Shown here: positions 25,351 to 39,395 of the stretch, piece by piece
How the letters are laid out: each line of letters opens with the position of its first letter
Position numbering within the stretch: position 1 is the stretch's first letter
The notes under the pieces: generated by a model
What the model was told of the DNA's origin: nothing
Databases searched by the model: none
The model's input: only the letters and a program-made list of their open reading frames with translations
Translations under genes and position numbers: made by a program
Assembly: GCA_034620365.1 (NCBI GenBank)
Contig: JAQGEQ010000295.1
Span: forward strand, 1 to 64,000
Length of the DNA stretch: 64,000 nt
Source of the DNA: Pegea sp. RAD2-039
Taxonomy: Eukaryota; Chordata; Thaliacea; Salpida; Salpidae
Direction: 5' to 3'

Positions 25351-28300
25351 AAGTTAATAGTGAATGAATAAGAGTTTTTAAGTAGGCTAACATTATGGAT
25401 TTTAATACTTATAACTTCTGGTTGAATTGTAATAAATTTTAAAACAATTTACATTCAAACTTCAGTAAAAACATGATTTTGATTAAATCAAATTTTGAAA
25501 AGTCTCAATTTATTTGCAAGTTAGGTTTTTTGCGCTTCTACTGATATTTTCATATAATTATTTTTTCCTGTAGAAATTATAGATTTGGATATGATAACGG
25601 TTATATTGATTTGGAACGAATTTGAATAATCATAATTGTTAAAAATTCTACACTCTTACCAACAAAACAATAACCAAGCAAACCTGCCCATTTTTTTACT
25701 TACACCGAATAATTGTTTAGGGACGAAAAACTAACATTAACCTACCGTGTAGGGCATCAGTTATCTTTCCAATCATAATACAAATAAAAGAAATGAGATT
25801 CAAATTTAAATCTACAAAGTTTATTACTTAGCAACTTTGAATCAAAAATATCCACTCAAACTAGCTATAAGTTGTCATTGTAATCTTTTCAGTCAAATTA
25901 TATAAATTAATTCTTTAAAGTCAAATAGTACAATTAATACAGTGATTAAAACTCAAAACAACATAAACTTTGTATAATATTAGTTTAACAATAAGAAGAT
26001 TTTGGGTTAACCGAAACAAAACGTTACTGAGCTTAAATGAAATTAAATTAATATTTTTAAACAACAAAAATCAATTCTCACTCATTTCAAATCATTTTGA
26101 TGTACAAGTTAAAATTATTTTTTGTTCCTGGAAAAAACAAACTTAGAATTAAAAAGTTATAATAAAACCTAAATAAATTACGTAAAACGCCATTTTCGTG
26201 TTGTTTTGGTTTTTCAAAAACCACCTAAACTAAGTTAAGATAATTATTTTAAATATATAAACCTGACTACAGTATTATTGCTTCTTCATCTAAATTAATA
26301 TTTTTCAAGGATTGTAATAAATATTTTCTACAAAAATGTGTTCATTAACAGTAACCTTCCTAATTTAAGTGAAAACATGTATAATTTAAAACTAGGAGTT
26401 GTTTACTTAAGTTAAATATTTACAAACCCAACAAATTTCTTAGCTGAAGTAGTCATTAATTATTTTTAGCAACCAAAACTATTTTTATTATACAACTAAC
26501 ATTAAATAGATAGGTACTAACAATTGTTTGCTATGTGTTATCTCTATTACTTTATTATGCATAATTAATAATTAGCTATAACTAGAAAATATAAGTGAAA
26601 TTAATAAATTAATTTATTTTATCTAAATAATTCGATCCTGCTTGGTGGCGAAGCTTGGTACTACACCTAGGTACAAGGTACATCTAGCTAGGAAGTACCA
26701 GGTTCGACCCCAGGTGGAGACATAAAAAACTCCTGAGAAAAACCATAAAAAACTCTTGAGAATGTGTGTTAGTGAGATGTTCTCTCTTTAGGCCCTTTCC
26801 TTCGCATTTATATATATATAAAACATAAAAAAATTTTTAGAAAATACTCTTTCAAAGTGACAACAGTTTAATACTTAATTAATACCTAAAAATAGATTAT
26901 ATATATTTTAGAATCATAATGTGGTGTTTAAGTTTTTTTTAAAGACTAGAAATATATTTGATTGAAAATATGAGTTTTATTTAAACATGAAAAATATATT
27001 TAATAGTTTTTTTTTATTTGTAGTTATAATTTTTATTTAAAATAATACTTTTTTCTATAATACTTTGAATAACTTTTCATAACATTCTTTTGAAAAGGAG
27101 GATCAATAAGTTATATAATTAAAATGGTATAATTTTTGTGAGTATATATAACAATTTTGTAGCAATAAATTTTGTTTGTTAAAATAAATTTAACAAAAAC
27201 AAATTAGTAAAATTTCCATAGAAGGATTTACAAGGAATTTATATGACTACTCGTGTTATGCTGAGATCTTTTTATATGTTATATAATCACTTTGTAAAAA
27301 CATCTAAAGTTTACATACTTTTAAAGTATTCCATAATTATGTTTTTTATTTTAGATTTTTGATTGTCTTTGTTTAAATATCTTTTATGATAGCTTTCTTT
27401 ATTTTTATATTTTAACATATATACATTTACATGAAAAGTACAAAATTATAAATTCAATTAACCTTTTTAATTATTTAAAAGCTATACATATTTTCAAAAT
27501 ATTAGAGGAAAACTTCTTTTTGATAATGACAGAACAATAATCATGAGTGATTTTCATGAAGTTTTTTAGATTGATTATTTAGGTTTGTTTATTTAGGATT
27601 ACTTATGACACTGTTCTTATTTTTGTTACAGCTTAGATTCAAAGCAAGAAAGAAATTTTGAAGATTAAACTCATAAAACTTAACCAAAAACATGATTTGT
27701 TCCCATTATTGTTAAGTTGTGGACTACAAAATTTCACTGCCTTGAAGAACATATTTGCTGTAAATAAGAACAGAAATCATAAATTTTAATTTGTTACCTA
27801 TGCAGCAGGATTCCACATCAAACTGGTAAATGGATAGTTTTTTGTAATTTTATTTTTAAGTATAAAAATTGTGATTGTACTAAGGCTATTCTACTAAAAA
27901 ATGTTGTGGTAAATGCTGATTGTTTAACTAAAGTTTGAGTTTTGTAATCATAAGTTTGTATATCAATAAAATTATACATAAATTATATTTATAGCCCAAT
28001 ACACATATAAAATGCTCATAACCAGTTTTAATTTCATAGGCCAATTATTATTTTTATTCTTAGCAAATATATGACTTCAATAACAAAACAATTTTGTAGT
28101 TTGTTAAAACAAGACACCTCTGTTATTGAATCGTTCTATCTACTTCAAAACAGAAGAAGGAACTAAAACTTCAGCTGAAGTATAATGTTCTAGAAGGTTT
28201 ATGGGATTTGATTTATATAAAATTTGATGATTAAGGTAATATTGATCTGACATAAACTCATATTTGATTATAAAACTACTGTAAGTTTAGGCGTTGTAAA

Positions 28301-30145
28301 AGCCTGAAACATCTTGGCATAATTATAATATAGAAAGTGATGTTGTACAGTTTGGAGTTAACATAAGGTCTTCGGTCTATAGTTGTTTTTAATATTGTTT
28401 CTGTAAGTCTTTTAATTCTTACTGATTGTTTATAAGAGATTTGCATTTCTTTTTAAATTTGATTGAAGCTTTACATACTATGTCTAATGTGTAGTTAGTA
28501 TTTATAATAATTGTAAATTTCATTAGCAGTGGTTCCAAGCTAGAAACTTCTAATATATTTCAAATTGAATGGCAAACAATTGAAGAAAGATGAAGAGAAG
28601 ATATCATTTTTTATATACTGTAGTTGTAACATCTTTGTTATCATTGTGTCTGATGTAATCAAAAAGTAAGGGGCTCAAAATTGGGACAACAGGTAGGAGT
28701 GGATTTTGATGATCTTTTTAAATCAAGAAGTTTAACATTTTTTACAGATAATTCGTAAAAGATAATCGTTTAAAGTTAGAAATCATGATGAAGAAATTGA
28801 TCCTAGCTGATGAAGAATCGAAAATTCAGATTCTGTGGGCTGTGTTTAAGTTTAATATAATTTGAACTTTTTATTTTCCTCTATAATATGTTGTGTTTTC
28901 CACAGCTTTATTTTAAATGAATTACATAAAATACTGATGGTTTCATAGAATAGATAACAATTCAATTCATATTTCTTTTAATATTTTAATGATTTAATTT
29001 TGTATTTCTTACAATTACACATATTTCTTTTATATTTAAAAGCTTTTGTATTATTTAAAGTACATTAAAATTGTTTATAAAAGAAATGACTTGCTTGATA
29101 TAGCGGTATTCTCATTTACTAAAAAGAGTTTTTTATCTTTCGTCCTTATTTAATAACTTCATTATCATCAAAAACCAGCAATTATAAAAATTGTTAAGGG
29201 CACTGCGATGAGGTCAGAATATAGTGCAAAAATACAAACAATGTAAAGAAATATATACAAGTGAATGATAAAAACGAGAGCAGTGGTTTAAGGAATCAAA
29301 ATTTGAAATGTAGTCTCGTTATGATGACTAAAAGAACATTTTTATGATATCTGGAGATCAAGTTAAAAGCAGCAAGATTTGAGTCTCTATATCAACAAGA
29401 TAAGTAATAGCAAAGGATGAATAATGAATTGCACATATGCTCACTTCGTCTTGCAGTAGCTGCTAGAAAGACACTGAGTATAATGACCAGCTGATTAAAA
29501 AGTATAAACGCGGGCTTTAAATTTCGAGTCATTTATCTTACAAATTGTCATTAACCAAATTAAAGAGCTTATATAACCGGAGTTTGTATTACCGTTTCAT
29601 TTTTGCAAAGATGTGTTCTTATAGGCTCGAACCCGAGATATTTCGTGAGTTATGTTGCTGTGATAGCAGATACACAATGGATGGAGATAAGATCAGTATA
29701 AGAAAATAAAATTGAAATGTTACTTTGTTATAAAAACAAAGATATAAATTGCATTTGCAAGATTTGAATTTTACACCAATTGTCATAAGATTAGAATGAG
29801 TTTTTAGCTTTTTTCTTATCGACTAGAACAAAGATTTCATTTGTAAACTCTCGTTAATTTCTTGAATATATCAAGACAACATAACTTAAACCTCTACTTA
29901 ATATTAAGTTTAAGTTAAAACCACGACACAAGTAGTGCATAAACTAAAAAAACTTTTTTGTCTTAGTAATAAAATTGAACAAATTATGGTTTAGGTTAAA
30001 TCATTTCAGAATTACTGTCTGATTTATTCTTGCGACATTAAATTTTAGGAGTTGTAAACTAGAATTTTACCTTTTAAACATTTAAAAGAAATGTGTGTAA
30101 TGTGGTTTAATAAAGATTAATTATTCTGGTTTAAATAACCATACA
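25351..30145. repeat. Large tandem array, copy 2 (with SINE insertion)
   Basis: Anchors as for copy 1 at 25389, 26188, 27793 and 29197. The distance to copy 3 is 4792 nt across the SINE but 4593-4602 nt elsewhere. Lacks the roughly 130-nt segment near its right end (junction about 29955). No long open frame. Exon-like scraps (an acceptor-like 'tttgttacag' before a frame with scattered TAA/TGA) recur in every copy but are interrupted in all of them. Confidence 0.88.
26633..26825 (+). mobile_element. tRNA-derived SINE
   Basis: About 183 nt are present here and absent at the same place in copy 3 (about 31420), which is the empty site. Box A is TGGCGAAGCTTGG at 26646-26658, an exact fit to the Pol III A-box consensus. 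Box B is GGTTCGACCCC at 26701-26711, one base off consensus. Downstream is a near-tandem pair of about 22 nt (acataaaaaactcctgag, then ccataaaaaactcttgag), then a TA-repeat tail at about 26810-26821. Target-site duplication is ambiguous because the flanks are A/T runs. The head does not fold into a clean tRNA, as expected for a SINE. Confidence 0.85.
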
Positions 30146-33100
30146 AAGTTCATAGTGAATAAAAAGGAGTTTTTAAGTAGGCTAACATTATAGAATTTAT
30201 TTCTAATAATTTTTGGTTCAATTGTCATAAACGTTAAAACAATTTACATTCAAACTTCAGTAAAAACATGATTTTGATTAAATCAAATTTTGAAAATTGT
30301 CAATTTGTTTGCAAGCTGAGTTATTTGTGTTTCTACTGCTATTTTCATATAATTATTTTTCTCATGTGGCGATTATTGATTTTGATATTATAGAGGTTAT
30401 ATTGATTTGGAACGAATTTGAATAATTATAATTGTTAAAATTTCTACACTCTTTCCTATAAAACTATGACCAGGCAAACCTACCCATTTTTTTACTTACT
30501 CCGAATATTTGTTAAGAGACGAAAAATTAACCTTAACTTACCGTGTAGGGCATCAGTTATTTTTCCAAGCACAATACAAATAAAAGAAATGATATTCAAG
30601 TTGAAATCTACAAAGTTTATTACTTAGCAACTTTGAATCAAAATTATCCACTCAAACTAGCTATAAGGTGACATTGTAATTTTTTCAGTCAAATTATATA
30701 AATTAATATTTTGAAATCAAATAATACAATTAATACAGTGATTAAAACTCAAAAACGACTTAAACGTTGAATAATATTAGTTTAACAATAAGAAGATTTC
30801 GGGTTAACCGAAACAAAACGTTACTGAGCTTAAATGAAATTAATATTTTTAAACAACAAAAATCAATTCTCACTCATTTTGAATCACTTTGCCTTTCAAG
30901 TTATAATTACTTTTTGTTCCTAGAAAAAACAAGCTTAGAATTAGAATGTTATAATAAAACCTAAATAAATTACGTAAAACGCCATTTTCGTGTTGTTTTG
31001 GTTTTCAAAAACCACCTAAACTAAGTTAAGATAATTATTTTAAATATATAAATCTGACTACAGTATTATTGCTTTTTTATCTAAATTAATATTTTTCAAG
31101 GATTGTAATAAATATTTTCTACTAAAATGTGTTCATTAACAGTAACCTTCCTAATTTAAGTGAAAACATATCTAATTTAAAACTAGGAGTTGTTTACATA
31201 AGTTAAATATTTACAAACCCAACAAATTTCTTAGCTGAAGTAGTCATGAATTATTTTTAGCAAGCAAAACTATTTTTATTATACAACTAACATTAAATAG
31301 ATAGGTACTAACAATTGTTTGTTATGTGTTATCTCTATTACTTTATTATGCATAATTAATATTTAGTTATAACTAGAAAATAAAAGTAGAATTAATAAAT
31401 TTATTTATTTGAATTAAATAATTTTAGAAAATACTCTTTCAAAGTGAAAACAGTTTAATACTTAATTAATACTTACAAATAGATTTTATTATATATATTT
31501 TGGAATCATAATGTGGTGTTTAAATTTTTTTTAACTAAATAGAAATATATTTGATAGAAAATATGAGTTTTATTTTAATAAGAAAAATATATTTAATAAT
31601 ATTTTATTTTTTTTAGTTATAATTTTTATTTGAAATAATACTTTTTTCTATTATACTTTGAATAACTTTTCATAACATTCTTTTGAAAAGGAGGATCAAT
31701 AATTTATATAATTAAAATGGTCTAATTTTTGTGAGTATGGATAACAATTTTGTAGCAATAAATTTTGTTTATTAAAATAAATTTGACAAAACCAAATTAT
31801 TAAAATTTCCTTAAAAGGATTTAAAAGGAGTTTATGTGACTACTCTTGTTATGCTGGTATCTTTTTATATGTTATATAATCACTTTGTAAAAACATTTAA
31901 AGTTTACATACTTTTAAAGTATTTCATTAATATGTTTTTTATTTTAGATTGTTGATTGTCTTTGTTTAAATATCTTTTATAATAGCTTTCTTACTTTTTA
32001 TATTTTAACATATATACATTTACATAAAAAGTACAAAATTATAATTTTATTTATACTATTTAATTATTTAAGAGCTGTGCAAATTTTCAAAATATTACAG
32101 GAAAACTTCTTTTTGATAATGACAGAACAATAATCATGAGTGATTTTCATGAAGTTTTTTAGATTGATTATTTAGGTTTGTTTAATTAGGATTACTTATG
32201 ACACTGTTCTTATTTTTGTTACAGCTTAGATTCAAAGTAAGACAGAAGTTTTGAAGATTAAACTCATAAAACTTAACCAAAAACATTATTTGTTCCCATT
32301 ATTGTAAAGTTGTGGACTACAAAATTTCACTGCTTTGAAGAAAATATTTGCTGTAAATAAGAACAGAAATCATAAATATTAATTTGTTACCTATGCAGCA
32401 GGATTCCACATCAAACTGGTAAATGGATAGTTTTTTGTAATTTTATTTTTAAGTATAAAAATTGTGATTGTACTAAGGTTATTCTATTAAAAAAAGTTGT
32501 GGTAAATGCTGATTGTTTAACTAAAGTTTGAGTTTTGTAATCATAAGTTTGTGTATCAATAAAATTATACATAATTTATATTTATAGCCTAATACACATA
32601 TAAAATGGTCATAATCAGTTTTAATTTCACAGGCCAATTATCTTTTATGTTTTTAACAATTATAGTACTTCAATAACAAATATATTTCTGCAGTTTGTTA
32701 AAACAAGACACCTTAGTAATAAAATCTTTCTATCTACTTCAAAACAGAAGAAGGAACTTAAACTTCAGCTGAAGTAGAATGTTCTAGAAGGTTTATGGGA
32801 TTTGATTTATATAAAATTTGACGATTAAGGTAATATTGATCTAACATAAACACATATTTGATTGTAAAACTACTGTAAGTTTAGGCAATGTAAAAGCCTG
32901 AAACATCTTGGCATAATTATAATATAGTAAGTGATGTTATACTGTTTGGAGTTAACATAAGGTCTTCCGTCTATATTTGTTTTTTGTTTTTAATTTTGTT
33001 ATTGTAAGTCTTTTAATTATTACTGATTGTTTATAAGAGATTTGCATTTCTTTTTAAATTTGATTGAAGCTTTACATTCTATGTCTAATGTGTAGTTAGT

Positions 33101-34750
33101 ATTTATAATAATTGTAAATTTCATTAGCAGTGCTTCCAAGCTAGAAACTTCTAATATATTTCAAATTGAATAGCAAACAATTGAAGAAAGATGAAGAGAA
33201 GATATCATTTTTTATATACTGTAGTTGTAACATCTTTGTTATCATTGTGTCTGATGTAATCAAAAAGTAAAGGGCTCAAAATTGGGACGACAGGTAGGAG
33301 TGGATCTTGATGATCATTTTAAATCAAGAAGTTTAGCATTTTTTACAGATAATTCACACAAAATAATTATTTTAAGGTTAGAAATCATGATGAAGAAATT
33401 GATCCTAGCTGATGAAGAATAGAAAATTCAGATTCTGTGGGCTGTCTTTAAGTTTGATATAATTTGAACTTTTTATTATCCTCTATAATATATTGGGTTT
33501 TCCACAGCTTTATCGTAGATAAATTACATAAGATACTGAAGGTTTCATAGAATAGATAACAATTCAATTAATATTTCTTTTAAGTTTTTAATGATTTAAT
33601 TTTGTATTTCTTACAATTGCACATATTTCTTTTATATTTAAAAGCTTTTGTTTAATTTTAAGTACATTAAAATTGTTTATAAAAGAAATGACTTGTTTGA
33701 TATAGCGGTATTCTCATTTAGTAAAAAGAGTTTTTTATCTTTCATCCTTATTTAATAACTTCATTATCATCAAAAACCAGCAATTATAAAAATTGTTAAG
33801 GGCACTGCGATGAGGTCAGAATATAGTGCAAAAATACAAACAATGTAAAGAAATATATACAAGTGAATGATAAAAACGAGAGCAGTGGTTTAAGGAATCA
33901 AAATTTGAAGTGTAGTCTCGTTATGATGACTAAAAGAACAATTTTATGATATCTTGAGATCAAGTTAAAAGCAGCAAGATCTTAGTCTCTATTTCAACAA
34001 GATAAGTAATAGCAAAGGATGAATAATGTATTGCACATTTGCTCACTTCGTCTTGCAGTAGCTGCTAGAAAGACACTGAGTATAGTGACCACCTGCATAA
34101 AAAGTTTCAACGCTGGCTTTAAATTTCGAGTAATTTATATTACAAATTGTCATTAACCAAAATAAAGAGCTTTTATAACGGGGATTCGTATTACCGTTTC
34201 ATTTTTGCAAAGATGCGTTCTTATAGGCTCGAACCCAGAACATTTCGTGAGTTATGTTGCTGTGATAGCAGATACACAATAGATGGTGATAAGATCAGTA
34301 TAAGAAAATAAAATTGAAATGTTACTTTGTTATAAAAACAAAGATATAAATTGCATTTGCAAGATTTATACTTTACGACCAATTGTCATAAAATTAAACA
34401 GAGTTATTGGTTTTTTTTATCGACCAGAACAAAGATTTCATTTGTAAACTCTCGTTAATTGCTTGAATATATCAAGACAACATAACTTAAACCTTTACTT
34501 AATATTAAGTTTAAGTTAAAACCACGAAACAAGTAGTGCATAAACTAAAAAAACTTTTTTGTTTTAGTAATAAAATTGAACAAATAATGGTTTAGGTTAA
34601 ATCATTTCAGAATTACTGTCTGATTTCTCCTTGCGACATTAAATTTCAGGAGTTGTAAGCTAGAATTTTACCTCTTAAACATTGAAAAGAAATGTGTGTA
34701 ATGTGGTTTTAATAAAGATTAATTATTCTGGTTTAAATAACCATACCAAG
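30146..34750. repeat. Large tandem array, copy 3
   Basis: Anchors at 30184, 30980, 32386 and 33799; spacing to copy 4 is 4602-4614 nt at every anchor. Copies 3 and 4 are the most regular neighbours. Shares with copy 2 the loss of the roughly 130-nt right-end segment (junction about 34555). Confidence 0.9.
34195..34285 (-). ncRNA. tRNA/SINE-like relic inside the 4.6 kb unit
   Basis: On the minus strand a conserved stretch reads ..ACATAACTCACGAAATG.. then GGGTTCGAGCCTATAAG, containing a good box B. The same block is in all copies (about 24725-24790, 29620-29680, 38835-38900), with the box B damaged in copy 1. A box A is not clear. Probably an old tRNA-derived SINE fixed in the unit before it was amplified. 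Confidence 0.3.
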
Positions 34751-37700
34751 TTAATAGTGAATGAAATAGAGTTTTTAAGTAGGCTAACATTATAGATTTT
34801 AATACTGATAATTTCTGGTTAAATTGTCATAAACGTTAAAACAATTTACATTCAAACTTCAGTAAAAACATGATTTTGATTAAATCAAATTTTGAAGAGT
34901 TTAAATTTGTTTGCAAGTTGAGTTATTTGTGTTTCTACTGTTATTTTCATAAAATTATTTTTCTCATGCAGCGATAATTTATTTTGATATTATAAAGGTT
35001 ATATTGATTTGGAACGATTTCGAATAATCATAATTGTTAAAATTTCTACACTCTTACCAATAAAACAATGACCAGGAAAACGTATCCATTTTTTTACTTA
35101 CACCGAATATTTGTATAGAGACAAAAAATTAACCTTAACTTACCGTGTAGGGCATCAGTTAATTTTCCAACCATAATACAAATAAAAGAAATGACATTCA
35201 AATTTAAATCTACAAAGCTAAGTAGTTAGCAAATTTGAATAAAAAATATCCACTCAAAATAGCTATAAGATGTCATTGTAATTTTTTCAGTCAAATCATA
35301 TAAATAAATTTTTTGTAGTCAAATAATACAATTAATACAGTGATTAAAACTCAAAAACGACTTAAACTTTGCATAATATTAGTTTAACAATACGAAGATT
35401 TCGGGTTAACCGAAACAAAACGTTACTAAGCTTAAATGAAATTAAATTAATATTTTTAAACAACAAAAATCAACTCTCACTCATTTTAAATCACTTTGCC
35501 ATACAAGTTATAATTACTTTTTGTTCCTAGAAAAAAAACAAACTTAGAATTAGAAAGTTATAATAAAACCTAAATAAATTACGTAAAACGCCATTTTCGT
35601 GTTGTTTTGGTTTTTTAAAAACCACCTAAACTAAGTTAAGATAATTATTTTAAATATATAAATCTGACTACAGTATTATTGCTTCTTTATCTAAATTAAT
35701 ATTTTTCAAGGGTTGTGATAAATATTATTTACAAAAATGTGTTCATTAACAGTAACCTTCACTATCTAAGTGAAAACATGTATAATTTAAAACTAGGAGT
35801 TGTTTACATAAGTTAAATATTTACAAACCCAACAAATTTCTTAGCTGAAGTAGTCATTAATTATTTTTAGCAAGCAAGACTATTTTTATTATAAAACTAA
35901 CATTAAATAGATAGGTACTAACAATTGTTTGTTATGTGTTATCTCTATTACTTAATTAGGCATAATTAATAATTAGTTATAACTAGAAAATAAAAGTGAA
36001 ATTAATAAATTTATTTATTTGATTTAAATAATTTTAGAAAATAATCTTTCAAAGTAACAACAGTTTAATATTTAATTAATACTTACAAATAGATTTTATT
36101 ATATATAATTTAGAATTATATTGTGCTTTTTATGTTATTTTAGGTAAATAGAAATATATTTCATTGAAAATATGAGTTTTATTTAAATAAGAAAAATATG
36201 TTTAATAACATTTTATTATTTGTAGTTATAATTTTTATTTGAAATATTACTTTTAGCTATTAAAGTTTGAATAACTTTTCATAACATTCTTTTGAAAAGG
36301 AGGATCAATAAGTTATATAATTAAAATGGTCTAATTTTTTAGAGTATATATAACAATTTTGTAGCAATAAATTTTGTTTGTTAAAAATAATTTGACAAAA
36401 ACAAAATAATAAAATTTCTTTAGAAGGATTTACAAGGAGTTTATATGACTATTTTTCTTATGCTGAAAACTTTTTATATGTTATATTATCACTTTGTAAA
36501 AACATCTAAAGTTTACATACTTTTAAAGTATTTCATTAATATGTTTTTTATTTTAGATTGTTGATTGTCTTTGTTTAAATATCTTTTATAATAGCTTTCT
36601 TACTTTTTATATTTTAACATATATACATTTACATAAAAAGTACAAAATTATAATTTTGATTTACCTTTTTAATTATTTAAAAGCTATACAAATTTTCAAA
36701 ATATTAGAGGAAAACTTCCTTTTGATAATGACAAAACAATAATCATGAGTGATTTTCATGAAGTTTTTTAGATTGATTAATTTAGGTTTGTTTAATTAGG
36801 ATTACTTATGACACTGTTCTTATTTTTGTTACAGCTTAGATTCAAAGTAAGACAGAAGTTTTGAAGCTTAAACTCTTAAAAAAACATAACCAAAAACATG
36901 ATTTGTTCCCATTATTGTAAAGCTGTGGACTCTAAAATTTCCATGCCATTGAAGATCATATTTGCTGTAAATAAGAACAGAAATCATAAATATTAATTTG
37001 TTACCTATGCAGCAGGATTCCACATTAAACTGGTAAATGGATAGTTTTTTGTAATTTTATTTTTAAGTATAAAAATTGTGATTGAACTAAGGCTATTCTA
37101 TTAAAAAATGTTGTGGTAAATGCTGATTGTTTAACTAAAATTTGAGTAGTGTAAATGTAAGTTTGTATATCAATAAAATTATACATAAATTATATTTATA
37201 GCCCAATAAACATATAAAATTTTCATAACCAGTTTTAATTTCATAGGCTAAATATCTTTTATGTTTTTAGCAATTATATGACTTCAATAACAAAAACATA
37301 TTTGCAGTTTGTTAAAACCAGACACCTTTGTAACAGAATCTTTCTATCTACTTCAAAACAGAAGAAGGAACATCAACTTTAGCTGAAGTAGAAAGTTCTA
37401 GAAGTTTATGGGGTTTGATTTAGATAAAATTTGATGTTTAAGGTAATATTGATCTGACATAAACACATATTTGATTGTAAAACTACTGTAAGTTTAGGCA
37501 TTGTAAAAGCCTGAAACATCTTGGCATAATTATAATATAGAAAGTGATGTTGTACAGTTTGGAGTTAACATAAGGTCTTCCGTCTATATTTGTTTTTTGT
37601 TTTTAATTTTGTTTCTGTAAGTCTTTTATTTCTTACTGATTGTTTATAAGAGATTTGCATTTCTTTTTAAATTTGATTGAACTTTAGATACTATGTCTAA

Positions 37701-39395
37701 TGTGTAGTTAGTATTTTTAATAATTGTAAATTTCATTAGCAGTGGTTCCAAGCTAGAAACTTCTAATATATTTCAAATTGAATAGCAAACAATTGAAGAA
37801 AGATGAAGAGAAGATATCATTTTTTATATACTGTAGTTGTAACATCTTTGTTATCATTGTGTCTGATGTAATCAAAAAGTAAGGGGCTCAAAATTGGGAC
37901 AACAGGTAGGAGTGGATTTTGATGATCATTTTAAATCAAGAAGTTTAACATTTCTTACAGATAATTCGTAAAATATAATCGTTTAAAGTTAGAAATCATG
38001 ATGAAGAAATTGTTCCTAGCTGATGAAGAATAGAAAATTCAAATCCTGTGGGCTGTGTTTAAGTTTAATATAATTTGAACTTTTTATTTTCCTCTATAAT
38101 ATGTTGTGTTTTCCACAGCTTTATTTTAAATGAATTACATAAAATACTGATGGTTTCATAGAATAGATAACAATTCAATTAATATTTCTTTTAAGTTTTT
38201 AATGATTTAATTTTGTATTTCTTACAATTACACATATTTCTTTTATATTTAAAAGCTTTTGTATTATTTAAAGTACATTAAAATTGTTTATAAAAGAAAT
38301 GACTTGCTTGATATAGCGGTATTCTCATTTACTAAAAAGAGTTTTTTATCTTTCATCCTTATTTAATAACTTCATTATCATCAAAAACCAGCAATTATAA
38401 AAATTGTTAAGGGCACTGCGATGAGGTCAGAATATAGTGCAAAAATACAAACAATGTAAAGAAATATATACAAGTGAATGATAAAAACGAGAGCAGTGGT
38501 TTAAGGAATCAAAATTTGAAATATAGTCTCGTTATGATGACTAACAGAACATTTTTATGATATCTGGAGATCAAGTTAAAAGCAGCAAGATTTGAGTCTC
38601 CATATCAACAAGATAAGTTTTAGGAAAAGATGAATAATGTATTGCACATATGCTCACTTCGTCTTGCAGTAGCTGCTAGAAAGACACTGAGTATAATGAC
38701 CAGCTGAATAAAAAGTTTAAACGCGGGCTGTAAATTTCGAGTCATTTATCTTACAAATTGTCATTAACCAAATTAAAGAGCTTTTATAACGGGGATTCGT
38801 ATTACCGTTTCATTTTTGCAAAGATGTTTTCCTATAGGCTCGAACCCAGAACATTTCGTGACTTATGTTGGTTTGATAGCAGCTACACAAAAGATGGAGA
38901 TAAGATCAGTGTAAGAAAATAAAATTGAAATGTTACTTTGTTATAATAACTAAGATGAAAATTGCATTTGCAAGATTTAAACTTTACGACCAATTGTCAT
39001 AAAATTAGACAGAGTTATATGTTTGTTTTTTCAACTAGACACAAGGTTTCATTTGTAAACTCTCTATAATTGCTTGAGCTCATCAAGACAATATAACTTA
39101 AAACTTTACTTAATATTAATTTTAAGTTAAAACTACGACACCAATAGTGCTTAAACTAACAAAACATTAAGATTTGTGAGCTAAGTAATAGTGAAATTAT
39201 GAAATTGAAAATATGTTTTTTAGTTTTATCAAAATGATTTTCATTAAAGTTTTCAGTATTTTAAAATGTAGTATTAATCTTCTATTTTTTGTTTTGTTCT
39301 GGTGAAATAATTAAACGAATAATAATTTAGTTTTATCATTTCGGATTAATCATTTGTTATCTCTGTTCAACATTAAATTTCAGGATGTTTAAACA
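34751..39395. repeat. Large tandem array, copy 4
   Basis: Anchors at 34786, 35589, 37000 and 38410. It retains the roughly 130-nt segment (about 39165-39295) shared only with copy 1. Homology with the end of copy 1 ceases at about 39390-39400, which marks the right edge of the array. Confidence 0.88.

Noticed and set aside
20970-39395. CRISPR or other short-spacer repeat array
   Set aside because: Units are kilobases long with no short regular repeat/spacer structure, and the genome is eukaryotic.
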